Source: Anseongella ginsenosidimutans
GTDB lineage: Bacteria; Bacteroidota; Bacteroidia; Sphingobacteriales; Sphingobacteriaceae
NCBI RefSeq assembly: GCF_008033235.1
Contig: NZ_CP042432.1
Coordinates: 1,364,001-1,428,000, forward strand
Reading direction: 5' to 3'
Length of the DNA: 64,000 bases
Program-made: the position numbers and the translations under genes
The notes under the pieces: model-generated
Told to the model about the DNA's origin: nothing
Databases searched by the model: none
The model's input: only the letters and a program-made list of their open reading frames with translations
Shown here: positions 54,681 to 63,149 of the stretch, in pieces
How the letters are laid out: each line of letters opens with the position of its first letter
Numbering within the stretch: position 1 is the stretch's first letter

Positions 54681-55048
54681 AACGGCGCCCAGGGGATGGT
54701 GCATTTGCTGCCCCAAAGTGGCGCAACCTAACACATATAGGATATTGTTAATACTTGGTGTCTAAAATATCCATTACCTTGCCGGCCATTTCCAGGATAT
54801 TGCCTTTTACGAATATTCGTTGAGCCGCATATCTAACAACCAGGCCGGAATAGGGATGTTATGACTTGCCATCCCTTTTAGTGAATCGAATCAGGGCGCA
54901 AAATCCATGCTTCGAAGCGAATATTCACGAACTATTTGTTTTAATTTTGAATATATAAGAAAATAAAATATATATTTACCATGCGTTGGTGATGGTGAAT
55001 AAACTTTTGTTTAATAACTCTCTTGTGATAACACCAAATAGATCCATT
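54681..55048. other. intergenic region between permease control region and metallophosphoesterase gene
   Basis: About 370 bp with no convincing gene. It contains a perfect 12-bp palindrome ACGAATATTCGT (54809-54820) and a related GCGAATATTCAC (54917-54928). A -7 box TAATTTTG at 54942-54949 and an AT-rich tract precede the next gene. A 36-codon minus-strand frame ending near 54750 is too short to support. Confidence 0.5.
54942..54949 (+). promoter_or_regulatory. -7 box (TAATTTTG) of the metallophosphoesterase gene
   Basis: TAATTTTG matches TAnnTTTG. The predicted transcript start near 54953 allows either the ATG at 54992 or the one at 55049. No -33 TTG at the usual distance. Confidence 0.4.
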
Positions 55049-57817
55049 ATGACATCAACTTTCCAGAATCCCCGAAATCCGCTTGCTGCTATGTGGGCAT
55101 CCGCCGCGGAATCCCATCTGCGTGAGCAAAATCCGAACCTGAGCATTCAGCAAATCAGGCAGTTGCCAATGATGCAAGGCGTTTATGCGCACCTGAACCA
55201 GCTGAAACAGAGGCAGCGTGTAATAAAACCGCCTGCTCAGGGGGCCGCTAGCGAGACTAGCCACGCTTTAAAGGTTGCTCAAATGGCTTACCTGTCCCAG
55301 GTGTTTTTCGATTTTGCAATGACTACCGCCGCTTTTTACAATTCCGGTAATGCGCTGTACCTGGATTATTTGACAAAGGTCATTGAGGATTACAATAATT
55401 CACATGACATTGATGATTTCAGTACGGAGGATCTCTGGGGTTTTGGATTATGTCTGATCGTCTGGGTAGGACTGGTTGGGCTGACTGATATAAACCCGGT
55501 CCAGTTGGAGCTGTTGAATTATATCATTAATCAGCTGCCGATCCCGCCGGAACTAAAGCAGGATATCAATGAATTCTGGAGCAGCATACCGAAGGACCGG
55601 TATTCCATTCAGTATCGTAATGCAGCGGATTATCCGGGCTACCAGATCATATCCTGGAAGATCCCTTCGGACGCGCAGATCATTATGCTGGGAGATTGGG
55701 GCACTTCCCTGGAGGATGCTCACGAATTCCTGTATGCTATCTGGAAAAAAGCTTATCAGAATAATCCGGGTAAAGCGATCGTATTTATCCATCTGGGGGA
55801 TATCTACTACTGCGGGCTGCCATATGAGTGCCAGGAATACTTCTATAATGTGTTTGTAAATGTAGGGCAACGGTTAAGGGAGGATATTGGTAACGATAAC
55901 TTCAATCCGAATCCGCCGATCTTTACGATACCTGGCAATCATGAGTACTATTCCTATGGTTATGGCTATTTTCAGTTGCTGGATACCCTGAACCAAAATG
56001 TACCCGGTGTCAATCCATCCGCCCTTGATCAGGAGTGCAGCTTCTTTTGCCTGCAAACCGAGGATCAAAAATGGCAGTTCCTGGGTATGGATACCGGACG
56101 GACCGAGGGTAACGCGCTGCTGGACCTCCTGCAACTTGCAGGGGATATAGTCAAAGAATGGATCGATGAGCATCGGCCGGACTGGAGCTGGGTCCACTGG
56201 ATCACGGACCTTGCTAAAGCAACTTATGACGACTACGTCGGGCCTTTCCAGCCAACGTTGGACCCTAACGAATTGAATTGGCTGGAGGATAAATTAGTGC
56301 ATTTCCATGGCAAGACCATCATGCTGTCACATCACCAGTTATTTTCCCGCGAAGCCGAGATCAACCACAACAGTCCTGAATATATGAACACCTGGCTGGA
56401 CAAACACTTCAGCAGTTATTATAAAGATAAGATAGCCGCCTGGTACTGGGGGCACGAGCATACGTTCGCAGTATACCTGGACGGGTTGATGGGGCTGAAT
56501 AAAGGCCGTCTGCTTGGTAGCAGCAGCTATGAAGCAACTGAGGACAGCGATACACCTTATGCCAATAACTATCCGGCAGTACCCTTCTCCCCAAACATGA
56601 CGGACACGCTGGTACACAAAAATAACGATGGATTATATTATCATACCGGCGCCATAATGCACCAGAGCGGTTCGGATATGGCTGTAAAATACTACCAGTT
56701 CCCTGCCTGGAGCCAATTGGGCCCACGTCCTGACACTCCGAAGCTGGAGGAAATCGGTGCGGTCGCCGAGAATATCACCACTTCGTTCAAATCGCTGAAA
56801 CCCACTTGGATCGGCGACGTCCCGATTAGCCAGGATGAGGTAACCACGGAACACAGTCCTTCTGTCGCTACCTGGAACGACGTATTATACATGTTATATG
56901 CCGATGGCAGCGACAGCCCGAAGCTAAAAGTATGTACCGCCAATGCCGCTGATTTTCAACCGGAAAAAAAGGGAAGCGTGCTGCATTGGAGCCATCCCAG
57001 TAAGATCGGGGTTAACAACAGCACAATTTCGACAAAGAATTCGCCTGTTGTTATCGCGGTAAACGGACAACTCTATGGGTTTTATATAGATAGTAATAAA
57101 TATCTGCAAGGGATCACTGCTGAGGCTGGTACCAGTATTCCCGACAATTGGAATTGGGCCTCAATTGGAAATTTGCCCGGTCAGGTAGGTGACGCGGCGC
57201 CCGCTGCATGCTTCTTCCAGGGAAGGATCTATATCGTGTATCGCCAAAGCGGGTCCGACAATAATCTCTGCTGGGCCTATTATGACCCTGAAGCAAGAAG
57301 CTGGCACAATTTCGGACCATTGAACAATACGGGAGGTAATAACTTTGAATCACCCAACGCACCGGCCCTGGCCGCTGATGCCTATCATATTTACCTGGCT
57401 TACCAGGTGAAGGACGGTACAGACATCAGATGGGCCGTTGGAACGCCATCAAACGCCGCTCCCGGTGGAAGTTCTGATAACATTTCCTGGGCCGATAAAG
57501 GAAAACTGGAAACCGCCGGCAAACAGGAAACTACTAATCCTGATACCGAAATTGGTATGACGTTACAATATGCCGACGGAATCTTTTTGCTGGTTTATAC
57601 ATCAACGAATTATAGTCTTACGCAGTGTGCCCTCAACGATACCGGTGCAGACAGTACCGGCAGCTGGGTCGGGAGTAATACAGTAAAAGCGAACGTAAAT
57701 ACCAATCCTTCAACAGTCCGGAGCGGCCGGGTACCGGCTTTGGCAATCACCGCGGGAGGAGGTTTCCTCGTCTACCGCGGAAAAGATCATGATGAGATCT
57801 ACTGGGCTTACTATTGA
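55049..57817 (+). CDS. metallophosphoesterase fused to a C-terminal beta-propeller lectin-like domain
   Basis: A 922-residue protein; ATG at 54992 (19 residues longer) is a possible alternative. It has no signal peptide. Residues 1-205 are a helical N-terminal domain with a short hydrophobic stretch (WGFGLCLIVWVGLVGL). Residues about 206-520 are a calcineurin-like metallophosphoesterase with all metal-site motifs: IMLGDWGTS (Asp216), FIHLGDIYY (Asp251), IPGNHEYY (about 296-299), MLSHHQLF and WGHEHTF. Residues 600-922 are six repeats of about 50 residues (SPSVATWNDVLYMLYADGS; SPVVIAVNGQLYGFYID; APAACFFQGRIYIVYRQ; APALAADAYHIYLAYQV; VPALAITAGGGFLVYRG, ending IYWAYY), a six-bladed propeller like bacterial fucose/sialic-acid-type lectins. 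Substrate unknown. Confidence 0.82.
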   Translation: MTSTFQNPRNPLAAMWASAAESHLREQNPNLSIQQIRQLPMMQGVYAHLNQLKQRQRVIKPPAQGAASETSHALKVAQMAYLSQVFFDFAMTTAAFYNSGNALYLDYLTKVIEDYNNSHDIDDFSTEDLWGFGLCLIVWVGLVGLTDINPVQLELLNYIINQLPIPPELKQDINEFWSSIPKDRYSIQYRNAADYPGYQIISWKIPSDAQIIMLGDWGTSLEDAHEFLYAIWKKAYQNNPGKAIVFIHLGDIYYCGLPYECQEYFYNVFVNVGQRLREDIGNDNFNPNPPIFTIPGNHEYYSYGYGYFQLLDTLNQNVPGVNPSALDQECSFFCLQTEDQKWQFLGMDTGRTEGNALLDLLQLAGDIVKEWIDEHRPDWSWVHWITDLAKATYDDYVGPFQPTLDPNELNWLEDKLVHFHGKTIMLSHHQLFSREAEINHNSPEYMNTWLDKHFSSYYKDKIAAWYWGHEHTFAVYLDGLMGLNKGRLLGSSSYEATEDSDTPYANNYPAVPFSPNMTDTLVHKNNDGLYYHTGAIMHQSGSDMAVKYYQFPAWSQLGPRPDTPKLEEIGAVAENITTSFKSLKPTWIGDVPISQDEVTTEHSPSVATWNDVLYMLYADGSDSPKLKVCTANAADFQPEKKGSVLHWSHPSKIGVNNSTISTKNSPVVIAVNGQLYGFYIDSNKYLQGITAEAGTSIPDNWNWASIGNLPGQVGDAAPAACFFQGRIYIVYRQSGSDNNLCWAYYDPEARSWHNFGPLNNTGGNNFESPNAPALAADAYHIYLAYQVKDGTDIRWAVGTPSNAAPGGSSDNISWADKGKLETAGKQETTNPDTEIGMTLQYADGIFLLVYTSTNYSLTQCALNDTGADSTGSWVGSNTVKANVNTNPSTVRSGRVPALAITAGGGFLVYRGKDHDEIYWAYY

Positions 57818-57820
57818 TGC

Positions 57821-59227
57821 TCATTCTATTCGTTTTCCCTGTCCTACCTGCTGACCATTGCTGTAGACTATAAAGTGAGTAACGTTGTCTTCCTTATTTT
57901 TGGCAAACTCGATTTCAAAACCGAAATCCCGGGAGAAGAATTTATTGTCTGCTTCGGGATACAGCATTGTTGAAAGAGTACTTTCGTTTGAGAAATGGAG
58001 GTATTTCCCTTTTACTGCAACCTGCATCTTTGTGCCATTGGGAAATACATACTCGCCCGCATAGGTTCTTACTATCGCCTCAGGAAGTTCGATCAACCGG
58101 GCGTCAAAGGTGGGATCGGGTTTTATTTCAATCCCTTCCATATCTCCCATACGAGCTATCATTCCCCTTCCCCAGCTAGGATCATTGGCCAGACCTATGA
58201 GCAGCTCGTTGGGCCCTTCCTTCAAGGGCAGCATGAACGATGTATTATCCACCGAGCAGCGTCCGCCCGGGTCCTTCTCCATTAACCGGCCTTGTAAATT
58301 TTTATCCAGATACAGGATTTGCCCGTTCAGAAAAACCCAAACACCGTCCAGGAATCCCAGATTCATTTTTTTCTTTTGTTCTTCAATTGACTGAATGTTT
58401 ACTTTCAGCCAAATAATGCTTCGGGCCTCATTTTCCCCAAAGGTACGGGTCAGGTTCATGAGCCCCCGCCGCTCGGCCTCCAGCACACTCCATGAGGTTT
58501 CCGGGGAGGGAAGTAAGTCATAGCTGAAATCTACATTTTCGGGAATCGGAACCGGATTCGTTACTGCCCATTTACGGATGTACCGGGGATCGTTATTCGT
58601 AGGGTCCATGCCTGGTAAAGAGGAAAGGGCTTCTGTCTTACCAGGCGTCACCACCAGGTTTGATACCACCATATCTCCCTCAAAGGCAATCGATCCTCTT
58701 TTCGGGTTCCCTGCTAAATGTTCGACCTCAAGGGCAGGCTGCTCGTTATCATTCACGTAGATGCGCATTTGCGCGCCGGAGATAACTAATTTTATGTGGT
58801 TCCAATCGCCACGGGTAAAAGTAGCATTGGATTGATAATGAGGATAGATATCCCATAACAGTACACCATCGATAAGGGGGGCATACTGTATTCCCTCTAA
58901 AGCCGTTGAATTTCCGGCCCGATTCATACGCAGATAAAAGCATTCATTTTCTTTGGCGTCCTGATAATGGAAATAAAAGGTCAGGCTGTTGGGTTTTACA
59001 TCAAATTCAATAGTGCCGTCGGAAAAGTCAAGGTCTTTGGCTACCACTTTCCCGGCTTCCGGTAAGATTTTCATCGCCGGCAGCTCCTTCTCCCGGATAA
59101 ACTCCACCGTCCCGGGCGCAAAGACCCATTGTGCTGCTTCCAGCGGAACGTTCTTCGTCTCACTCTTCTGGGCGAAGGCTGCAGAAAAAACCAGGCAAAA
59201 GCACAGGAATAAAACAGTCCTTTTCAT
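57821..59227 (-). CDS. secreted LamG/DUF1080-like protein with DUF3471-like C-terminus
   Basis: A 468-residue exported protein (MKRTVLFLCFCLVFSAAFAQK). Residues 30-195 look like a concanavalin/LamG fold (GTIEFDVKPNSLTFYFHYQDAKENECFYLRMN, WNHIKLVISGAQMRIYVNDNEQPALEVEHL, GSIAFEGDMVVSNLVV). A middle beta domain follows (NLGFLDGVWVFLNGQILYLDKNLQG), and the last 80 residues resemble DUF3471, a beta domain found behind serine hydrolases (IVRTYAGEYVFPNGTKMQVAVKGKYLHFSNES). No catalytic residues are obvious. It is the last gene of a minus-strand unit with the HTH-LamG and AraC genes (131-bp gap) and is convergent, 3 bp away, with the metallophosphoesterase gene. Confidence 0.7.
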   Translation of the reverse strand: MKRTVLFLCFCLVFSAAFAQKSETKNVPLEAAQWVFAPGTVEFIREKELPAMKILPEAGKVVAKDLDFSDGTIEFDVKPNSLTFYFHYQDAKENECFYLRMNRAGNSTALEGIQYAPLIDGVLLWDIYPHYQSNATFTRGDWNHIKLVISGAQMRIYVNDNEQPALEVEHLAGNPKRGSIAFEGDMVVSNLVVTPGKTEALSSLPGMDPTNNDPRYIRKWAVTNPVPIPENVDFSYDLLPSPETSWSVLEAERRGLMNLTRTFGENEARSIIWLKVNIQSIEEQKKKMNLGFLDGVWVFLNGQILYLDKNLQGRLMEKDPGGRCSVDNTSFMLPLKEGPNELLIGLANDPSWGRGMIARMGDMEGIEIKPDPTFDARLIELPEAIVRTYAGEYVFPNGTKMQVAVKGKYLHFSNESTLSTMLYPEADNKFFSRDFGFEIEFAKNKEDNVTHFIVYSNGQQVGQGKRIE

Positions 59228-59358
59228 GTGTTTAAGTTTTAAGTTAATGATTGAGTGCGTGCCGGCAAGATGGGAAAAGCAAACAGGAAGTGAGATTCTT
59301 CACTTGTTCAAGTTCTGTTCAAACGTGTTCAAGTATATGGAAACGTACGGAGGGCGGG

Positions 59359-60729
59359 TTAAAATGCTTCCGAGAAAACAGCAGTGCCATCTATACGGGA
59401 GAAACGGGCATAATTGACAGAGCCGGTTCCCGCAAAATTGTATTGAATACCAACTATCGCGGCGGGCGGATCATTAAAGGCCCCTTCAAATGCTTTTTTG
59501 CCGTTGACATGGATGACAAGTTTTTTATCGCGAACCCGGCAGGCTAACGTTACCCAGTGCTGCATATCACATCCAAATGCCGAAAGGTCGGCCTCTGAGC
59601 CCTTAATCATCGTGCTTCCGGCAAACAGCCCGAGATCCGCCACACAGCCGGGAATGCTCAGGGGAATGCTTATCATTCCCTCTTCGTACAGGATCGTGAC
59701 CCTTGAAGATTGGCAGATCGCAGATCCTTGCTTAAAATCACTTTTTAGTTGAATCTCAAAAGTGAAGCCGTCATTTTTCAGCCCATCCATATCACGGACA
59801 TAATAGTAGCTCACTACCGGGGGCTCCGGCTGCAGGGGAATATTCTTTTCCTTTATTGCCGGAAGAGGTAAGGATAATACCCCATTCCGGATAAGCTCTT
59901 TGGCGGGAAAATACACGGGAATGTGATCCCGCTCAACGAGAGCCAGCCAGCCGCCGGAAGGGACCAGCAGGTCATGTTCTTTCACCACACGGTCGCCGAT
60001 CAACAGCTTTGCCTTAAAAAAACCTGGCCGGTAGTAAATGGATAAATGCTCGTGCCGGTCTTTCGGTACGGCCGTGCGGCGCCGCACATCCCACGATTGC
60101 TGGATAAATACGGAGTCTTCCCCTGCCGCCAAGGCATCGTAATTAAAGATCACCGAGTTGGGAATGCCTTTGGCGAGCGGCTGGCTGCTAAAGGAAAAAT
60201 CTGCAGGAGATACATTTTCGTTTTTGGAAGACGACTTCCAGTACACGAGGAAGAGGATCAAGAAAATAACCACTGCGCCTGCCCCGGCCAAGAAGTAGCT
60301 TTTGAAGCGGTTTTTTGCGGGGGAAACGCCGCGCCCGGCGAGCGCCCGGAACGATTCGGGAGATGACGGTGCTACCGATATGCCGGGATCCCGATGCAGC
60401 GAAGGGCCGGGGGGCGTCTCAACGCTCGTCCGTTCGTCGGGAGGAAGGTCGCTGCCCGCCGGATTCTTCATTTTAAAGTCCCGCCAATTCTCGTATCCGG
60501 CAAAGACGGCCAGGGTATTTAACGTGGTTGCATTGGGCATGTTTTCATACCGGACTTTTCCCCATACCCGTTTAAGCGTACTGACACTTAAAGAGACTTT
60601 TGTCCGCTCGAAAATCCGTTGTCCCAGCATTTCGTAATCCTGGTTCTGCCAGGTAAGTGGATTTCCCCAACCCAGCTGCTGCTCAATCAGCCTCCGGCAT
60701 ATCGCCAAATTTCTCTCGTTATACCTCAT
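59359..60729 (-). CDS. membrane-tethered HTH-like protein with extracytoplasmic LamG domain
   Basis: A 456-residue protein of a Bacteroidota type without a name. Residues 1-88 form a small helical, DNA-binding-like domain (NLAICRRLIEQQLGWGNPLTWQNQDYEMLGQRIFERTKVSLSVSTLKRVWGKVRYENMPNATTLNTLAVFAGYENWRDF), with the SVSTLKRVWG helix resembling a recognition helix. A Pro-rich linker, one membrane helix at about 145-164 (YFLAGAGAVVIFLILFLVYW), a beta domain and a C-terminal LamG-like sandwich (FTFEIQLKSDFKQGSAIC, HWVTLACRVRDKKLVIHVNGKKAFEGAF) follow. The ATG at 60729 overlaps the end of the AraC gene by 11 bp, indicating translational coupling. A sensor that links surface ligand binding to transcription is an inference. 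Confidence 0.72.
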   Translation of the reverse strand: MRYNERNLAICRRLIEQQLGWGNPLTWQNQDYEMLGQRIFERTKVSLSVSTLKRVWGKVRYENMPNATTLNTLAVFAGYENWRDFKMKNPAGSDLPPDERTSVETPPGPSLHRDPGISVAPSSPESFRALAGRGVSPAKNRFKSYFLAGAGAVVIFLILFLVYWKSSSKNENVSPADFSFSSQPLAKGIPNSVIFNYDALAAGEDSVFIQQSWDVRRRTAVPKDRHEHLSIYYRPGFFKAKLLIGDRVVKEHDLLVPSGGWLALVERDHIPVYFPAKELIRNGVLSLPLPAIKEKNIPLQPEPPVVSYYYVRDMDGLKNDGFTFEIQLKSDFKQGSAICQSSRVTILYEEGMISIPLSIPGCVADLGLFAGSTMIKGSEADLSAFGCDMQHWVTLACRVRDKKLVIHVNGKKAFEGAFNDPPAAIVGIQYNFAGTGSVNYARFSRIDGTAVFSEAF

Positions 60730-61696
60730 TGGCCACCCTTGCAAACCTATTCCGGTAATCAATTGGCGTAAGCCCGGTGATCTTTTTAAATGTGTCCCTG
60801 AATGCTCTGGTATCCGTGTAGCCTACATCATACATGATTTCGGTTACGTTTCTCCTTGATGCTTCAAAGAATTTTTTGGCGGCTTCTATCCTTACCCTTT
60901 GTATATACTCTATTGGGGTATTATTGGTAGCCATTTTAAATCTTCGTTCAAAAGTCCTGCGGCCGGTATTAATTAGCTGTGCTAACGTTTCTATTGTTAT
61001 TTTTTCGTTGTAGTTTTTTTCAATGTAATCCTGTACTTTTTGGATTTCATCATCTCCGTGATTTCGCTGACCGTTGAATATGGCGAATTGCGCCTGACTA
61101 TCTCTCCCGATATCCAATGCAAAATATTTTGAGATCATGACTGCTGTTTCTCTATCGGCAAACTTTTCAACCAGGTATAATATCAGATTCCACAAACTGC
61201 TTGCCCCGCCGCTGCTGTAAATATTATCATGCTCTGTGATTATGGCGCCATCTTCTACTTCTACCTCCGGGTATCTTTCTCTGAAGTCGTTTATATAAGC
61301 CCAGTGTGTAGAGCATTTTTTACCATTGAGGATACCTGTTTCAGCTAGAAGAAATGCGCCGATACACAAACTGGCAATACTTGAACCTGTCTCCTGCAGC
61401 TTTTTAAAATATGGTATCGCTTCTGCGTTGGCCTGAATCCCTGTGGCGATGTCGCCATATGCTGGTGGAATGATCAGCAGGTCCGTTTCGGTCACCTCTT
61501 TGAGTAACCTGTTGGTCTTTATCATGTATTCGCCGTTGTTGGCAGGTACATGTTCTCTCAGGCCCACATACTCAACCTCGAAAATGGGCTTTTTGCCAAA
61601 TGTGGCCAAAAACTCATTGGCGGTCTGGAAGGTCCTGAAAGCCGGTGTAACGGCTTCAATCACCCCGTACTCAGGTACAAAGACAGAAATTTGCAT
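60719..61696 (-). CDS. DJ-1/PfpI-AraC (GlxA-type) transcriptional regulator
   Basis: A 325-residue intact regulator. The first 190 residues form a DJ-1/PfpI-like domain (QISVFVPEYGVIEAVTPAF; SIASLCIGAFLLAETGILNGKKCSTHWAY, with the nucleophile-elbow Cys), and the last 100 an AraC HTH pair (ITIETLAQLINTGRRTFERRFKMATNNTPIEYIQRVRIEAAKKFFEASRRNVTEIMYDVGYTDTRAFRDTFKKITGLTPIDYRNRF). GlxA-type regulators control amine and other small-molecule catabolic genes. The ATG at 61696 gives the canonical first beta-strand; an upstream in-frame ATG adds unrelated residues. It is divergent from the SRPBCC-DoxX-VOC operon and overlaps the HTH-LamG gene. Confidence 0.9.
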   Translation of the reverse strand: MQISVFVPEYGVIEAVTPAFRTFQTANEFLATFGKKPIFEVEYVGLREHVPANNGEYMIKTNRLLKEVTETDLLIIPPAYGDIATGIQANAEAIPYFKKLQETGSSIASLCIGAFLLAETGILNGKKCSTHWAYINDFRERYPEVEVEDGAIITEHDNIYSSGGASSLWNLILYLVEKFADRETAVMISKYFALDIGRDSQAQFAIFNGQRNHGDDEIQKVQDYIEKNYNEKITIETLAQLINTGRRTFERRFKMATNNTPIEYIQRVRIEAAKKFFEASRRNVTEIMYDVGYTDTRAFRDTFKKITGLTPIDYRNRFARVANEV

Positions 61697-61794
61697 ATCA
61701 ATAAAAAGTATTATGATGCAAGATAAAATAGTTTTGTCGTAATTCACCCCTAAAGTTGTCGTTTCCACAACAGCCATTATCTTTTGCCCGCTCG

Positions 61795-61802
61795 TATTTT
61801 TG
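61795..61802 (+). promoter_or_regulatory. -7 box (TATTTTTG) of the SRPBCC-DoxX-VOC operon
   Basis: TATTTTTG, leader about 28 nt to the ATG at 61834. It lies in the 137-bp divergent region shared with the AraC-type regulator gene, a likely place for its binding. No -33 TTG at the right distance, which fits an activated promoter. Confidence 0.45.
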
Positions 61803-61833
61803 AATCATAAATTTTAATAAAAAATAACGAACA

Positions 61834-62259
61834 ATGGCACAATTAGAAAGAATCACGGTAGAAGCAACAGTAAATGCTCCCGTAGCAAACGTTTGGAAGG
61901 CTTGGAATACACCAGGCGATATTATGCAATGGAACACCCCTGACCCGAGCTGGCATTGCCCAAGCAGTGAAAATGATCTGAGAACAGGCGGTAAGTTCAA
62001 GAACAGAATGGAAGCGAAAGACGGCAGCTTTGGTTTTGACTTTGAAGGCGTTTATGATAACGTGGAATTACACAAGGAAATATCCTACACCATGGGTGAT
62101 GGAAGAAAGGTCACTACTTTGTTTACTGAACAGGATGGTAAAACCCATGTTGCGACCACATTCGATCCTGAAACAGAAAATGACCCTGAATTTCAGAAAC
62201 AAGGATGGCAAGCGATCCTGGAAAACTTTGTAAAATACACCGAATCGGCCAATTCGTAA
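61834..62259 (+). CDS. SRPBCC (AHSA1-type) domain protein
   Basis: A 141-residue cytoplasmic protein: RITVEATVNAPVANVWKAWNTPGDIMQWNTPDPSWHCPSSENDLRTGGKFKNRMEAKDGSFGFDFEGVYDNV, ending FQKQGWQAILENFVKYTES, typical of the AHSA1/START group with its C-terminal helix. Encoded with DoxX and VOC proteins, 12 bp before the DoxX gene. Probably binds or senses a small hydrophobic molecule; no enzyme activity is known for the family. Confidence 0.9.
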   Translation: MAQLERITVEATVNAPVANVWKAWNTPGDIMQWNTPDPSWHCPSSENDLRTGGKFKNRMEAKDGSFGFDFEGVYDNVELHKEISYTMGDGRKVTTLFTEQDGKTHVATTFDPETENDPEFQKQGWQAILENFVKYTESANS

Positions 62260-62271
62260 ATAATTGAATTT

Positions 62272-62652
62272 ATGAAGAAGAATAAAATAGTTTTTTGGGT
62301 GGCAACGACCATCATCATACTTTGGGAGGGGGTAATGCCGCTTGGCACCCTCCTGTTTGCACCAGAGTATGTGAACGCGGGAACAAAACCTTTGGGTTAT
62401 CCCGATTACTTTGCCTACACGCTGGTCATCTGTAAAGTACTCGGAGTATTTGCTATATCCTATCCTAAGACGCCAGGGAAGTTAAAGGAATGGGCATATG
62501 CAGGGCTCACATTTAGTTTAATCTTTGCATTCATCAGCCATGCATGTGTAGATAAGAACATCGGGTTTATGCTGTTGCCTCTTGTGGTGCTGGGCATTCT
62601 CGCAGTTTCTTATGTATATAACAATAGAATCCAAACCATTGGCGGAAAATGA
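62272..62652 (+). CDS. DoxX-like four-helix membrane protein
   Basis: A 126-residue inner-membrane protein with four predicted helices (IVFWVATTIIILWEGVMPLGTLLF; YFAYTLVICKVLGVFAISY; WAYAGLTFSLIFAFISHACV; FMLLPLVVLGILAVSYVY). The spacing and the LGYPDYFAYTLVICKVLGVFAI segment match DoxX-like family members common in small Bacteroidota operons. Function of this group is unknown. Its stop overlaps the VOC start (ATGA). Confidence 0.82.
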   Translation: MKKNKIVFWVATTIIILWEGVMPLGTLLFAPEYVNAGTKPLGYPDYFAYTLVICKVLGVFAISYPKTPGKLKEWAYAGLTFSLIFAFISHACVDKNIGFMLLPLVVLGILAVSYVYNNRIQTIGGK

Positions 62653-63050
62653 ATGACCCTAATCATGGTAAATTGGTGAGTGCAGTCTTCATTACCTTTT
62701 CCGGTAATTGCAGGAAAGCACTCACCTATTACCAAACCTGCTTCGGCGGTACCTTGCATTTTGAAACTTTTGAACGGGAATTACAAGGTTACCCGGAAAC
62801 TCCTGTCATTATCGGGTCGCTTTTTTCTGATCGTTTAACTATTCATGGTTCGGACCTGGTACACGACGAAGGAAGAACACTCGGCAATTACCTGTCTGTT
62901 TTTCTTTATTGCACAAATATCGATGATCGAAAAGCGCTTATAGAAAAGCTGATGTGTACTAAAAAGGAGCCTCTTCCCAATCATGGCGACGACGAAAAAC
63001 TCATTGAAGTAACCGATGCTTTTGATGTAAGGTGGGTATTGGGAGTTTGA
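62649..63050 (+). CDS. VOC/PhnB-like glyoxalase-superfamily protein
   Basis: A 133-residue cytoplasmic protein: LVSAVFITFSGNCRKALTYYQTCFGGTLHFETFE, then ETPVIIGSLFSDRLTIHGSDLV and NYLSVFLYCTNIDDRKALIEKLM. It matches PhnB-like VOC proteins, which bind metal or small molecules and often mediate resistance or breakdown; the exact ligand is not visible. Start overlaps the previous stop by 4 bp, so it is translationally coupled to DoxX. Confidence 0.85.
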   Translation: MNDPNHGKLVSAVFITFSGNCRKALTYYQTCFGGTLHFETFERELQGYPETPVIIGSLFSDRLTIHGSDLVHDEGRTLGNYLSVFLYCTNIDDRKALIEKLMCTKKEPLPNHGDDEKLIEVTDAFDVRWVLGV

Positions 63051-63118
63051 CAGTATTATGTCCAAATCGCCCCGAAAGAAAGTCCGTTTTTCACCCCATT
63101 AAAATAAAAAATAGACAA

Positions 63119-63126
63119 TACTTTTG
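63119..63126 (+). promoter_or_regulatory. -7 box (TACTTTTG) of the GNAT gene
   Basis: TACTTTTG, 23 bp before the ATG at 63150. An exact match to TAnnTTTG; -33 region not convincing. Suggests the GNAT gene is transcribed apart from the VOC operon. Confidence 0.45.
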
Positions 63127-63149
63127 TTATAAATGAAAATGGACACGAT

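Noticed and set aside
54737-54850. Minus-strand 36-codon stretch ending in a plausible-looking C-terminus
   Set aside because: Length is within chance for this base composition and no start or longer homologous part is found.
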